A stretch of DNA of 64,000 bases from Arion vulgaris (Eukaryota > Mollusca > Gastropoda > Stylommatophora > Arionidae): positions 83,895,803 to 83,959,802 of the forward strand of contig CM036755.1 in NCBI GenBank assembly GCA_020796225.1, read 5' to 3'. Every line of letters starts with the position of its first letter. Within the stretch, counting starts at the first letter, position 1. The notes beneath the pieces are model-generated. The model worked only from the letters and a program-made list of their open reading frames with translations. It did not search any database and was not told the origin of the DNA. The translations under genes and the position numbers were made by a program. Below are positions 33,005 to 43,335 of this stretch, one piece after another.

Positions 33005-34440
33005 TTTTTTTGCGTTCGGTTTAGTTGCTCGTCTAAACCATGAGATGGGCTGCCTCTATGAAGCTGCATGTCAGTTGGAGTTCTTCGAGAGTTTCCCATA
33101 GCTTGCTCTGTAATCTTTGTTCACGAGGCCATGTTTCGTTTCGTTGATGTATGTATGATGGACATGACTGCAGAATGTGTTCTGGAGTCTGTTTTTATGT
33201 CTGGCATGCACACTGTGCAGTCTGAGCAGGTTTTATTCTGTGCATGTGGAGGTTGAGCCTGCTGTGACCTGTTCTTAGGCGAAAGATTGTTGTTTGCTGT
33301 TTTCTGTTTAGTCTGCTGATGGGATCTTGTGGGTGTTTGCTGTGGGTATGTTGCCTCTACAACTCTTTGTATTTTTGCTTGATATGTGTCTTGATTTCTG
33401 GTAGTGACATTGAGTGTTTGTGTTGTATAAGTTTTGTTCCCTCCTTAGCCAGCCTGTCTACTCTCTGATTTCCTGGTACGCCACAGTGGGCTGGTATCCA
33501 CTGCAGAATAATTTTGTTGTGTTCTGAGAGCTAGTTTAGCTGTAGTGTTAGCTCTCTTTCCATGTTATCTTGTGGTTCCCTTTGTGTGGCCTGTAGGACT
33601 GACAAGCAGTCGCAAAGGAGGACAAGTTGGTTGTTTTGGATGTTTCTTTACTGCAGTATTTTTGAGGCATCCACAATTGCCTGTTGTTCGGCTCCAAATA
33701 TTTCTTGAGAGTTCTCCAGTGGCACCTGCATTTTTTAGTGCGGTGCCATTTTGGGAAGTATGAAGATGGTTCAGGCCCCTCCTTTCCTCGCTGTCGTGTC
33801 TGATGATCCGTCTGTGTATATATGGGTCCACTCGGGATGGGTGGTATGAGGTGTTAATGTGTTCTAGTGTCTTTGCTCTCAAGATGGGATCTGTTTCTTC
33901 ACACTTTTTGTCTACCTCTGCAATTGTTGTTATCACTGTAAAGTTGGACTGCAGGTCTGTAGGTTGCTGGTCATTTGAGAGGTTGCCGGTGTTTTTTGCA
34001 GAGAGCGATTTAGCGCTTGAATTTTTCTATTAATGGAAGTAGTTTTTGTTCCCTGCGTTTCCCTGTCTCTCAAGGCCAGCAGTTACCTCCACATCTTTGA
34101 TTTGTGTACGTCTCAGACCTCCGGTGATGATTCTGAGGCCTATGTTCTGTATTTTGTCTAGCTTGTATAGATTTGTTTGTGTTGTAGTTGTGTAGGCTCC
34201 TGTGCCATACTCCAGTTTTGGACGTACATACCCTGTGTATATTTGGCGTGTGGTGTTTGCATCTGCACCCCAGTGGGTTCCTGCTAGTTTTTTCATGAGT
34301 CTTAATCTTGGTGTGGCTTTCCTTTGTATTTCTTATATGTGGGGGACCCGATGTAAGTCTTTTGTAAGTCAATTTTATTCCTAGATAGGTAGGGTTGTTC
34401 TCCTTTGGTAGAAGCGTGAATCTAACTTCATGCAGCATAG
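33005..34440 (-). pseudogene. Family-B element fragment: RT thumb and RNase H
   Basis: Minus-strand reading: NNPTYLGIKLTYKRLTS (about 34400), MKKLAGTHWGADANTTRQIY, VRPKLEYGTGAYTT, DKIQNIGLRIITGGLRR, then RNase H remains including WIPAHCGVPGNQRVDRLAKE (about 33420-33515; Val-Asp where Ala-Asp is usual), and a Cys/His tail. It is collinear with 24720-26000 and with 46745-48100. Many frameshifts. 5'-truncated at about 34440. Confidence 0.85.
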
Positions 34441-34614
34441 ACAAAAATCATTGGGATCTGTTGGCCAAACAGGCAAACATGGCAGTGAGGGTGGCTCAAA
34501 AGAAAGTAAGACAAACACCATCACATATGGAGGCAAAAGAGAGCGCAGAGCCAGAGAGATAATCGTATGTATCAAATACAGTCTGTAGTGTCACCTACAG
34601 CAACCGTGGCAAGG

Positions 34615-35580
34615 ATTAGTTAGTATTTCTTCCTTTCGTGCCAAAGGCGGCCACATAGGGCAGAGGTTTTAGATCTCCATGTGATGCAGTTCTTTTCTAA
34701 CAGTTGGAGATCTTGTATGGTTTTACATCCCAATAGTTTACTTTCTTGTAGGATTGTTCTTCGTAGGGTGGCTTTAGGTCTTCCACGTTTTCTTTTCCCA
34801 ACTGGTGACCACATAAGGACTTGTCGATTTAGTCTCTTTTCGTCTAATCTAAGAACATGACCTAAATATTTCCACCTTCGTTTCCTTATAATATTTAATA
34901 CGGGTTGTTGGTGTGTTCTATCTCTCACTGTGTTGTTAGAAACGAAATCACTTCATTTTAATTTTAATAATTTTCGGAGACATTTATTCTCAAAGCTGTC
35001 CAGTTTCTTATCAATTTTCTCTGTTGATTTCCAACTTTCACAACCGTAGGTCAGTACAGGAATCACACATGACCTAAATAATTTAACTTTTGTGCATATA
35101 CTAAGGTCTTGAGATTGCCATATATTTGTTAACTTAGTGAAGGCTGCTAGCTGCTATAGCAATTTGAAAGTTTATTTCTTTCATCGTGTCTCCGTTAATT
35201 GACATTTTGTTACACAAATATGTAAAATGTTTAACTTTCTGCGGTGTTTGGCCATTTATTACGATGTTGTCTATTGAGTTTGTGAAGTCAATAATTGTGG
35301 TCTTGGCAGAAGTAATCTGGAGACCAACCTGATCTACAAGTGTGCAAAGTTTGCTCGTTAGTTTGTGAGTTCCTTGTGTGTTTGAATTCAGTATGGACAC
35401 GTCATCGGCAAAGTCAAGATCAAATAGTCTGCTTTTATTAAGTCATTTGATGCCCAGTTTACCATCTTGGGTGCATTTGCGCATGATCCAGTCTATATAT
35501 ATCCTAAAAAGCATTGGTGACATAATGCAGCCCTGCTTCACACTCGAATTGGCTATAAACCAGTCTGAGTTTCCTGTATC
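34615..35580 (-). pseudogene. RTE-like RT C-terminal half
   Basis: Minus-strand reading: GCIMSPMLFRIYIDWIMRKC (about 35540-35480), LDFADDVSIL (motif C, about 35420), LQITSAKTTIIDF, KHFTYLCNKMSINGD, an intervening thumb with SWKSTEKIDKKLDS-type sequence, then RKRRWKYLGHVLRLD, KRKRGRPKATLRRTI and a terminal ALCGRLWHERKKY. Motif C is intact, but the fingers and motif A are absent. The 5' truncation coincides with a 41-bp minisatellite at 35570-35735 built from its CCVRTDTGN codons. Confidence 0.85.
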
Positions 35581-35735
35581 AGTTCTTACACAGCAGGATG
35601 ATCAGTAATGTTTCCTGTATCAGTTCTTACACAGCAGGATGATCAGTAATGTTTCCTGTATCAGTTCTTACACAGCAGGATGATCAGTAATGTTTCCTGT
35701 ATCAGTTCTTATACAGCAGGATGATCATTAATGAT
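35570..35735. repeat. 41-bp minisatellite at the RT truncation point, 4 copies
   Basis: The monomer is TTTCCTGTATCAGTTCTTAC, ACAGCAGGATGATCAGTAAT, G. On the minus strand each unit reads SCCVRTDTGN in one frame, the segment just before the RT motif-B block, so the array expanded from element codons at exactly the point where the element copy ends. Confidence 0.94.
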
Positions 35736-36041
35736 TATCAACTTCAATATTTTCATGACAGTAACAGCAGATACTATTATTCAGCACGGAACAAACAACG
35801 TCAAGCAAAACCAATGTTCTCCTGAGACAAAGAGGCTAGTGATGATAAGTTAAATACTGCCATACGCGTGTAGTGATTTCTTGAAAATAAACTTTACAAT
35901 GACAATATTATATTTCCCTTCACAACTACATCGCCTTTATTAACAGTAAGACATAAATGCAAGTAACTATATCTTCCAATCATTTACTGCTTCTATAAAA
36001 CAATAGTACTAACGGACTTAGTCATTTCAACACAAATAGTT
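35736..36041. other. Unassigned intron sequence
   Basis: AT-rich single-copy sequence on the donor side of a micro-exon. Nothing recognised. Confidence 0.5.
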
Positions 36042-36047
36042 ACTTAC

Positions 36048-36074
36048 GTCCTTGGCTTCTCTTTAACCAAAGTC
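36048..36074 (-). CDS. 27-nt micro-exon, cassette R-LWLKRSQG
   Basis: The minus-strand acceptor has a pyrimidine-rich tract and GTTGGGCAG, followed by 27 nt and the donor GTAAGTAAC. It reads L-W-L-K-R-S-Q-G in the common phase, with a split codon giving R when joined to the exon at 38580. Leu is TTA, the end is GGAC. Frame 0 has TAA at codon 4. Confidence 0.78.
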
Positions 36075-36199
36075 CTGCCCAACAAAAGAATTGAAACAAA
36101 ATTGAATGGAAACTCTATTGCTTTAATTACAAATATGAATAGCAGCATGATTGACACAATTCAATGCTTTTTCTACTCAAGTCCAATTGTAGTACAAGT

Positions 36200-36450
36200 A
36201 GGACTCTTTCAGTCTCCAAGTACTAATAAACAATATCCAATGAGATCTTCCAAGTGACCCATCAGCAAGCAAGCATAACTGGGACCCATCTTAGCGCCCA
36301 TGGTCACGCCACTAATCTGATCAAAGTACTCCCCATTGAACTCGATGGAATTCGTGGTGAGTACCAGTTCAGATAAGCGGGTACGAGTAGTGGTGGCAAT
36401 GGGCTGATGGGGGCGCTGCCTCGTTCTAATTCTCATCCCCCTCTCCCCTT
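36200..36450 (-). pseudogene. Penelope-like element RT fragment
   Basis: Minus-strand reading: LVLTTNSIEFNGEYFDQISG, then VTMGAKMGPSYACLLMGHLE. The block F-Q--G-AMG-KMGPSYA-LFMG is characteristic of Penelope-like RTs and unlike non-LTR RTs. Only about 75 codons remain; the catalytic YxDD and the GIY-YIG endonuclease are not seen. It lies in the intron upstream of the micro-exon at 36048. Confidence 0.82.
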
Positions 36451-36914
36451 GGCACCACTAGACATTAGACCATCATGCTTCTCTCTTTCATCGCGAATAT
36501 GCACCTACGTGTAGCCACTCTTGACATCGCTTTTCATACTCTACTTATTGATATGGCTTCGCTCTCATACTTGTGGGAGTCACTTGTGACTATAGCTCTA
36601 ACCAGCTGGTATTGCAGTCTGTAGTTGTCGGTTTCTTGCTCATCTATTTATGCATATTGCCCCAGTAGGGCTCATGTCTCTTCGGCTTTACGTTTGTTGA
36701 ATTTCCACCCACTTGGGTATGCTGCTTGAATACTATCTAATGTCAAGTCTCCTCTTTTTCATATTCCACCATTCTTACCATCCTCTTCCGCACTTCACCC
36801 TCCGGCAACACTGATGGTGTAGATTTCATTTGGAAGGGAGTTGGGGGAGGAGTAGGGCCGCTGTGTTTCAAGTTGGTATGGCTCTAATTACCTCCCCTCC
36901 TACTGCACCACATT
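36451..36914. other. Unassigned sequence
   Basis: No domain recognised. It could include decayed Penelope-like sequence, but I cannot show it. Confidence 0.45.
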
Positions 36915-37657
36915 TAGTAAAGTTGCCTCCCCTTTCCCATCTTCACCCATCATACATTTGTTCTATTGTCTCCCCTTTCTCATCTTCACCCATCATAGGT
37001 TTGGTCTATTGTCTCCCCTTTCTCATCTTCACCCATCATACATTTGTTCTATTGTCTCCCCTTTCCCATCTTCACCCATCATACATTTGTTCTATTGTCT
37101 CCCCTTTCTCATCTTCACCCAGCATACATTTGTTCTATTGTCTCCCCTTTCTCATCTTCACCCATCATACATTTGGTCTATTGTCTCCCCTTTCCCATCT
37201 TCACCCATCATACATTTGGTCTATTGTCTCCCCTTTCCCATCTTCACCCATCATACATTTGGTCTATTGTCTCCCCTTTCTCATCTTCACCCATCATACA
37301 TTTGGTCTATTGTCTCCCCTTTCCCATCTTCACCCATCATACATTTGGTCTATTGTCTCCCCTTTCTCATCTTCACCCATCATACATTTGGTCTATTGTC
37401 TCCCCTTTCTCATCTTCACCCATCATACATTTGGTCTATTGTCTCCCCTTTCTCATCTTCACCCATCATACATTTGGTCTATTGTCTCCCCTTTCTCATC
37501 TTCAACCATCATACATTTGGTCTATTGTCTCCCCTTTCTCATCTTCACCCATCATACATTTGGTCTATTGTCTCCCCTTTCTCATCTTCACCCATCATAC
37601 ATTTGGTCTATTGTCTCCCCTTTCTCATCTTCACCCATCATACATTTGGTCTATTGG
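36915..37657. repeat. 43-bp minisatellite, about 17 copies
   Basis: The monomer is CTATTGTCTCCCCTTTCTCA, TCTTCACCCATCATACATTT, GGT. Strongly pyrimidine-rich on the plus strand. All three plus frames are open, because 43 mod 3 = 1 and one monomer series has no stop, giving ORFs of 233-286 codons that are repeat by-products. Confidence 0.97.
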
Positions 37658-38070
37658 AAGCGGCCTGACACCTTCGCTTTCTACTCCTGATGTTCTGACC
37701 TGGCCTCGGGGCGGACAGGTGGGTATAAACCTTTCATATATGTAACCTTCCTTTCGATCCAAGATTTAGTTCATCTAGGATTCATTGTGTGTGTGTTTGT
37801 ATGTTATCTGAAGAAGACTTATAGTCGATACGTTGGATTTGTGTATTTCGGTAACCAGTCGGTCGATTCCTTAATATGTTTCCTTTATTCAATCTGTAAT
37901 CTAAGAGAAGTGCATAATATTTGAATACGATTCTGACAAGACTTTCTATGTAGACTATACAACACATTTCCTAGTCAACAAAACATATGCGTATAGTCAG
38001 TTTCACAGTAAGTTTTCTGGTACTATAATGCGCAATGTCTGCATCACATTTTTAAACATTATTAATATTA
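37658..38070. other. Unassigned sequence with a hammerhead-like motif
   Basis: Around 37808-37840 lies CTGAAGAAGACTTATAGTCG followed by ATACGTTGG. This resembles the CTGATGA-stem-GAAAC core found at ends of Penelope-like elements, with two core changes. The rest is unassigned. Confidence 0.4.
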
Positions 38071-38536
38071 GTTATTGGTTACCGAACTGACGTTATTTTA
38101 TCTCCGGGTAGACATATATGTGCTCAGACGCCCCAAACAGATATCGAAGAGTATGCATACTGATGGTTCCCGTGGCTCGCCGATTAAACACACCTCTCAC
38201 TCTGCACCGCTGGCATCAAGTTCTACTTGTACAACGGATAACTCCAATCTGCTTAAATCGCTACATCGATTTTAATGTCCTCATCCAACAGACAGTGGCG
38301 AAGAGAATGAAGAACATCCCCCTTATCCATCTTCAACCCCCCAACAATCGATGCTGTTAATGCAAGCCTGTCCGCTCTCTTATTACCGTAAACACCCGCA
38401 TGCCCAGGACAGTATATCCACGTAAGCCTCTGGAGGTTAGAAACTTCTATAGACGACATCCACTCATACCGGAACCTGCCCTTCTGGATCTTGTGAAACA
38501 TCGACTGAGAGTCAGATATAACAACGGCCCGAGTAA
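38071..38536 (-). pseudogene. 5'-truncated RNase H end of family-A element
   Basis: Minus-strand reading: MFHKIQKGRFRYEWMSSIEV, LTWIYCPGHAGVYGNKRADR (RNase H final Asp kept), LKMDKGDVLHSLRHCLLDED. Homologous to 30010-30480 and to 2279-2688. It ends at the family 3' motif (GTAACCAATAAC). The 5' truncation at about 38536 lies 38 bp from the donor of the micro-exon at 38580. Confidence 0.87.
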
Positions 38537-38579
38537 ATAAACATTACTAAGAATGAATTGAATGTATTCCGTTACTTAC

Positions 38580-38606
38580 GTCCGCTTTCTTGTGCTAGCC
38601 ATAGAT
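38580..38606 (-). CDS. 27-nt micro-exon, cassette x-LWLAQESG
   Basis: The minus-strand acceptor is TTCATTTGCAG, followed by 27 nt and the donor GTAAGTAAC. It reads L-W-L-A-Q-E-S-G in the common phase. The split first codon ends in AT and depends on an upstream exon not found here. Leu codons are CTA; the end is GGAC. It is the most upstream member in the window. No further AG/27/GTAAGT locus is seen between here and 64000. Confidence 0.78.
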
Positions 38607-38762
38607 CTGCAAATGAAAATAATATGAAGAGCTATATATATCTGCGATTAAATAATCCTGATGTAGATTTATGATTAGGAAAATTGACATAGGTCTTAAT
38701 GTTGTTTCTTATTTAGCAGACTAGGTATATCTACAAATGAATTCTATATTTATATATGTATA

Positions 38763-39244
38763 TGTTGGAGGGAATGGCTATGCCAGGGGCATAGAGCCAT
38801 GGCCTCAGGGCAGAGAGCCTCATACTAGACAAGTAGATAGGATAGTAGAAGCTAGCTAGATAGTATATGGAGACACCTTGAGGATTTGCACACCAAAGCT
38901 GCGCACTATGATGAGAATAGCAGCACTAGAACAAGACTTTGACGTAGATTAGTTAGGATTGCTTAGCGACGATAGTGACAACATAGGAGACCAACATAAA
39001 AAATAGACGCAAGCAAACGTGTTTTTGATACGACTACGATATCTAAGATCAATAAACTTGTATGAAGTCAACAAACCAGTGTTTGTAGTTTATAACCAGT
39101 GTATGCTGTTTACTGTCACCATCAACAGAAACTTGTATGAAGTCAACAAGCCAGTGTTTGTAGTTTATAACCAGTGTATGCTGTTTACTGTCACCATCAA
39201 TACCATAATAACTGATAACCACAACAAATAAACCCACTTCTACA
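38763..39244 (+). repeat. 5' LTR, 482 bp
   Basis: Starts TGTTGGAGGGAATGG and ends CCCACTTCTACA. Contains two 75-bp tandem units (39056-39205) beginning ACTTGTATGAAGTCAACAA. Matches the 3' LTR with scattered substitutions and short indels, so insertion is not recent. Confidence 0.88.
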
Positions 39245-39262
39245 ATTCTGGTGTCAGAAGTT
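39245..39262 (+). promoter_or_regulatory. Probable primer-binding site
   Basis: ATTCTGGTGTCAGAAGTTTG begins right after the 5' LTR. TGGTGTCAGAAGT is a common gypsy-type PBS start. The complementary tRNA was not determined. Confidence 0.6.
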
Positions 39263-40070
39263 TGAAATTACAGCTGCCACATTCACGGACCAGAACTTGA
39301 GTCAATAATATCAGGTCAGTTGAGCGTTTTCTATATGTCCTTCTACGACTGACTTCCCTTGTCGTTGTTTTGACCTTCGTCCAGTGAAGGTGATATCAAG
39401 AATTTGCGTCCAGGAATCGTTTTTTAATATGTCCTTCTACAACTGAGGACTCTTGTCGTTGTTTTGAACTTCGTCTAATGACAATGTTATCAAGCATTTT
39501 TGTTCAAATATCGAATTTTATATATGACCTTCTACAACTGAGGACTTAAGGCGTCGTCTTGACCTTCTGCCAGAGAAGGTGTAATCGGAAATTTTCTTCC
39601 AAACATCGCATTTGATATTCGTCCTTCTACAATTGTTGAGAATCTTCTTCAGGAATCGATTTTATATGTACGCATATACACTGAAGACTTCCGAACTGGG
39701 CTTTGCCCTTCCTACAGCGACGGTTTCGGGAGAACAGCGCTAACAGGGACCGGACAGTCCAAGGTAGTAACTAATTGAATTGTGATATATTTGATAATTG
39801 ATATATATTTGCTTTCTTTAAATTGCGATTTTCCTCTACAGATGGTATGTCCTACCTCAATACCAGGGGGAGCAAGTCATGTGGGGATGCGGATCTCACA
39901 ACGGCAGGGGTTATGACCCTTGGATCTAGGAAGCGCAAAGGATGTCCTTGTGCCACAACCTGTGGCCCGCCCCATTGCAGGGGGTCACACTAGAATGATA
40001 CGTTTATACCGCATCTCTCCTGCCCAAAGTCTCAACCCCACCTGCTGAATCCCCTACGTATATTTGGGGA
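39263..40070. other. LTR element leader, diverged repeats
   Basis: Contains four diverged units of about 90-110 bp between about 39335 and 39700, each with TCCTTCTACAACTGAGGACT or a variant and a TTGTCGTTGTTTTGA-like segment. No ORF is recognised before gag. Confidence 0.6.
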
Positions 40071-40074
40071 ACGG

Positions 40075-40620
40075 GAGGGGCCCCCATTGAAGATTTTGCC
40101 AGGGACATTCGTTCCCATTGGCGTTGCTATGGGATGGATGGGGAGGAGCAAATGGTTACATGCTAGACCACGTGTCGGATACAATAAAGAGTGAACTCCG
40201 CATCCAACGGCTGGAGGTTAACTACCCAGAAGCGTTGTTACGGCGGTTGATGAGGGAATACGGCGACAACAGAACTGTTCATGAACTGTTGTCCATTTTT
40301 TTCAGGACGACGCAGAGGGTGGGTGAGTCCTGTAGGGAATTCTCACACCGCCTGACCGACATTCACGCCAAGGTGACTGCAGCGCAATCCGGCGAAGGAC
40401 TTGCTTTATTGGAGCAAAGTATTTTGCACGACCACTTCATCAAGTCGTTAAACTGTCATCCTTTGATGCTATTGGACCTTACGTCTCAATACCCCCTCTT
40501 TCCTTTCTGCAAACCCGAGATGCAGCGTTGCGCTGGGAAAATAACCCTAACATCGATGCCTCGCCGAATACGATTCCGCAGCAGATGCGACATCTGTAGC
40601 GCCGAGTTGGCTACCTAGAG
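40075..40620 (+). pseudogene. gag (capsid-like) of the LTR element, frameshifted
   Basis: Frame 1 near 40080 reads GAPIEDFARDIRSHWRCYGM. After a shift near 40150 the 166-codon ORF (40118-40618) gives LDHVSDTIKSELRI, PEALLRRLMREYGDNRTVHE, LLSIFFRTTQRVGESCREFS and LLEQSILHDHFIKSLN. These match the retrotransposon gag capsid region of gypsy elements (recognised from memory). A further shift near 40500 moves DAALRWENNPNIDASPN into another frame. Confidence 0.78.
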
Positions 40621-40732
40621 ACTAAAATAGACCAATTGTCCCGATAATAAAAGGCTGATACCAAGCAATGGCCACGGAATAATCCAGTATGGCGCCAGAA
40701 GTGAGGCTCGTCCGCATCGCAGCATGCGGCGT

Positions 40733-40774
40733 TGTACAGGATGCTCTAGGCAGGGCTATGATGACATAGATTGT
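40733..40774 (+). pseudogene. Gag zinc knuckle with His to Tyr change
   Basis: In frame: C-TG-C-SRQG-Y-DDID-C. This is the CX2CX4HX4C nucleic-acid-binding knuckle with the His replaced by Tyr (TAT for CAT, one base). It follows the gag remains and a stop, and the knuckle is probably inactive. Confidence 0.7.
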
Positions 40775-40825
40775 TGGTCCCATCCTTTCTACGGTCACCA
40801 CTCAGGGAGACGGGCACATCCCTGA

Positions 40826-41461
40826 GTGCCCGGAGACATAGACCATGAAAAGCAAAACTATGATATGACCGAATCAGTCGTTATTAAGTCGGTTGAAGCG
40901 CAGAATGTCATACAAAACCGTCACTGGGTATCAGAGGATAAGTCCCACGAAAAGCAAAACTATGATATGACCGAGACAGTCGTTCTTAAGTCAGGTGAAG
41001 CGCAGAATGTCATACAAAATCGTCCCTGTGTTTCAGAGGACAAGTTCCAGGCACGGCAAAACTATGATATGAATGAATCATTCGTTCGTGAGACGGGTGA
41101 AGAGCGGAATGGCAGACAAAATATTCCGTGTGTGCCCGAGGACAGGGCCCACGAAAAGAAAAAAAAAACTGTGATAGGGAGGAATCAGTCGCTAGTGGTT
41201 CGGTTGAAGAGCAAAATGTCGGACAAAGTCTTCAAATCAGCGTCCGTTGAGAAGCTCCTCCATACCATCGAAGAGCAAATAAGGTTTTTAAGTTATGTTA
41301 GTGTTAAGCAATCAGAATTAATGTATGATAGAAATCATAAGCTACAACCTCATGGAAAACAAAGTGTAGAGTCGATAGGCACGAAAGTAACTCTTACGAG
41401 TTCCAAGATTACTGAAACAGGGTTGAAGAAAACTATCGAAAAAGGGTGGAGACTGCAGTAA
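40826..41461 (+). CDS. 211-codon ORF with 34-residue repeats in the LTR element
   Basis: Open reading frame in the element interior with three tandem 34-residue units, each containing KQNYDMTES, EAQNVIQNR and SEDK (the third diverged: RQNYDMNES, EERNGRQNI, PEDR). A Lys-rich segment follows, then a C-terminal half predicted polar. No known domain was recognised. It may be a gag/accessory remnant or non-functional; the third unit and a run of A near 41160 suggest decay. Not a host gene as far as can be seen. Confidence 0.45.
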   Translation: MPGDIDHEKQNYDMTESVVIKSVEAQNVIQNRHWVSEDKSHEKQNYDMTETVVLKSGEAQNVIQNRPCVSEDKFQARQNYDMNESFVRETGEERNGRQNIPCVPEDRAHEKKKKTVIGRNQSLVVRLKSKMSDKVFKSASVEKLLHTIEEQIRFLSYVSVKQSELMYDRNHKLQPHGKQSVESIGTKVTLTSSKITETGLKKTIEKGWRLQ

Positions 41462-42376
41462 AACTTGGAAAAATAGAAAACTAGCAATGCTAAAGCAAAC
41501 GTGAAACGACAAGGAAGTACTAAAACCATCCATGTTAATGTACAAAAATTCAAACACCCATTGGATAGCCCTGGCAATAGCAGTCAGTCGGAAAGAGTGA
41601 GAAGCAAAGCATGGTGGCCTAAGTCCATCTTTAGAGGGGACACAGAAGAGAATACACGTATAACATTTGGTAAGCTTATGTTTACCTCAGCAGAAACGGA
41701 TCATGAGAACCTCACGCAGATATTGAATGAGGTTAAGGAGAAGAATTTGAGCCAGGTTCAGGTCCAAGGACCGCTTGTTCAACAGCTGGACCGCGTCCGC
41801 AATCTCGATCTAGGGACACGTCAACGGCAATACAAGTAATTAAAATCATTAAGATTGAACACCAACAAGAATAAATAAACAATCCGGGATCCGATGAGTG
41901 TACCGATGAGCAAACTAAAACTTATTGTCTTCCAGTAGACAATGGTAAAGAGAGAGGTGAAAATAAGGGGGTATCATTATGCATATAGGTTCAAGAATGT
42001 CTGGGACAGACACTAAATCTTTGAGTACAGATTATGAGCAAAATATGAACTGCAATACGAAATGTGATTTTCAAATCTGGACAAATTCAGAGCCAGTGAA
42101 AACATTTGGTTCTGATGTGCAACAGCGTGTACAAATTGGTCACAAGTTTCTTAGCCGGTTGGACAATGCGTTGTTCCATCGAAGGAACTGCGTTTATTCT
42201 GTGGCCGGGCTGTGCGATGGAATACCATAGTAGTGATGGGATTGTTCATGCTATATGTTAGCACTGGTGCCCTGTGCTTACCTCAGCATTGTGAGCAATG
42301 CCCGATCCCCTCAATCTACGGGCTGGGGTATAATCATGGCTTTTTCTCTTTACTGATAGGGGCCTACATTGTCCTT
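41462..42376. other. LTR element interior, unassigned ORFs
   Basis: Plus ORFs at 41501-41839 (112 codons) and 41979-42230 (83 codons) lie in the same strand as gag but carry no protease, RT or integrase signature. They may be remains of deleted pol or of an element-specific region. Confidence 0.4.
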
Positions 42377-43335
42377 GTAAATATACTTCTTAGTGGACGG
42401 AGTGGGGATTATAAATATACTTCTTAGTGGACGGAGTGGGGATTGTAAATATACTTCTTAGTGGACGGAGTGGGGATTGTAAATATACTTCTTAGTGGAC
42501 GGAGTGGGGATTGTAAATATACTTCTTAGTGAACGGAATGGGGATTATAAATATACTTCTTAGTGGACGGAGTGGGGATTATAAATATACTTCTTAGTGG
42601 ACGGAGTGGGGATTGTAAATATACTTCTTAGTGGACGGAGTGGGGATTATAAATATACTTCTTAGTGGACGGAGTGGGGATTGTAAATATACTTCTTAGT
42701 GGACGGAGTGGGGATTGTAAATATACTTCTTAGTGGACGGAGTGGGGATTGTAAATATACTTCTTAGTGGACGGAGTGGGGATTGTAAATATACTTCTTA
42801 GTGGACGGAGTGGGGATTATAAATATACTTCTTAGTGGACGGAGTGGGGATTATAAATATACTTCTTAGTGGACGGAGTTGGGATTATAAATATACTTCT
42901 TAGTGGACGGAGTGGGGATTATAAATATACTTCTTAGTGGACGGAGTGGGGATTGTAAATATACTTCTTAGTGGACGGAGTGGGGATTGTAAATACACTT
43001 CTTAGTGGACGGAGTGGGGATTATAAATATACTTCTTAGTGGACGGAGTGGGGATTGTAAATATACTTCTTAGTGGACGGAGTGGGGATTGTAAATATAC
43101 TTCTTAGTGGACGGAGTGGGGATTATAAATATACTTCTTAGTGGACGGAGTGGGGATTGTAAATATACTTCTTAGTGGACGGAGTGGGGATTGTAAATAT
43201 ACTTCTTAGTGGACGGAGTGGGGATTGTAAATATACTTCTTAGTGGACGGAGTGGGGATTGTAAATATACTTCTTAGTGGACGGAGTGGGGATTGTAAAT
43301 ATACTTCTTAGTGGACGGAGTGGGGATTGTAAACG
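42377..43335. repeat. 34-bp minisatellite inside the LTR element, about 28 copies
   Basis: The monomer is GTAAATATACTTCTTAGTGG, ACGGAGTGGGGATT. The main variant is GATTATAAAT/GATTGTAAAT; single odd units have AGTGAACGGAATG or GTTGGG. Only the LTR element is expanded; no spacer variation of the CRISPR kind is present. Confidence 0.97.

Noticed and set aside
36830..37745. Three overlapping plus ORFs of 233-286 codons as genes
   Set aside because: All are frames of one 43-bp array; same peptide in each frame, with no non-repeat core.
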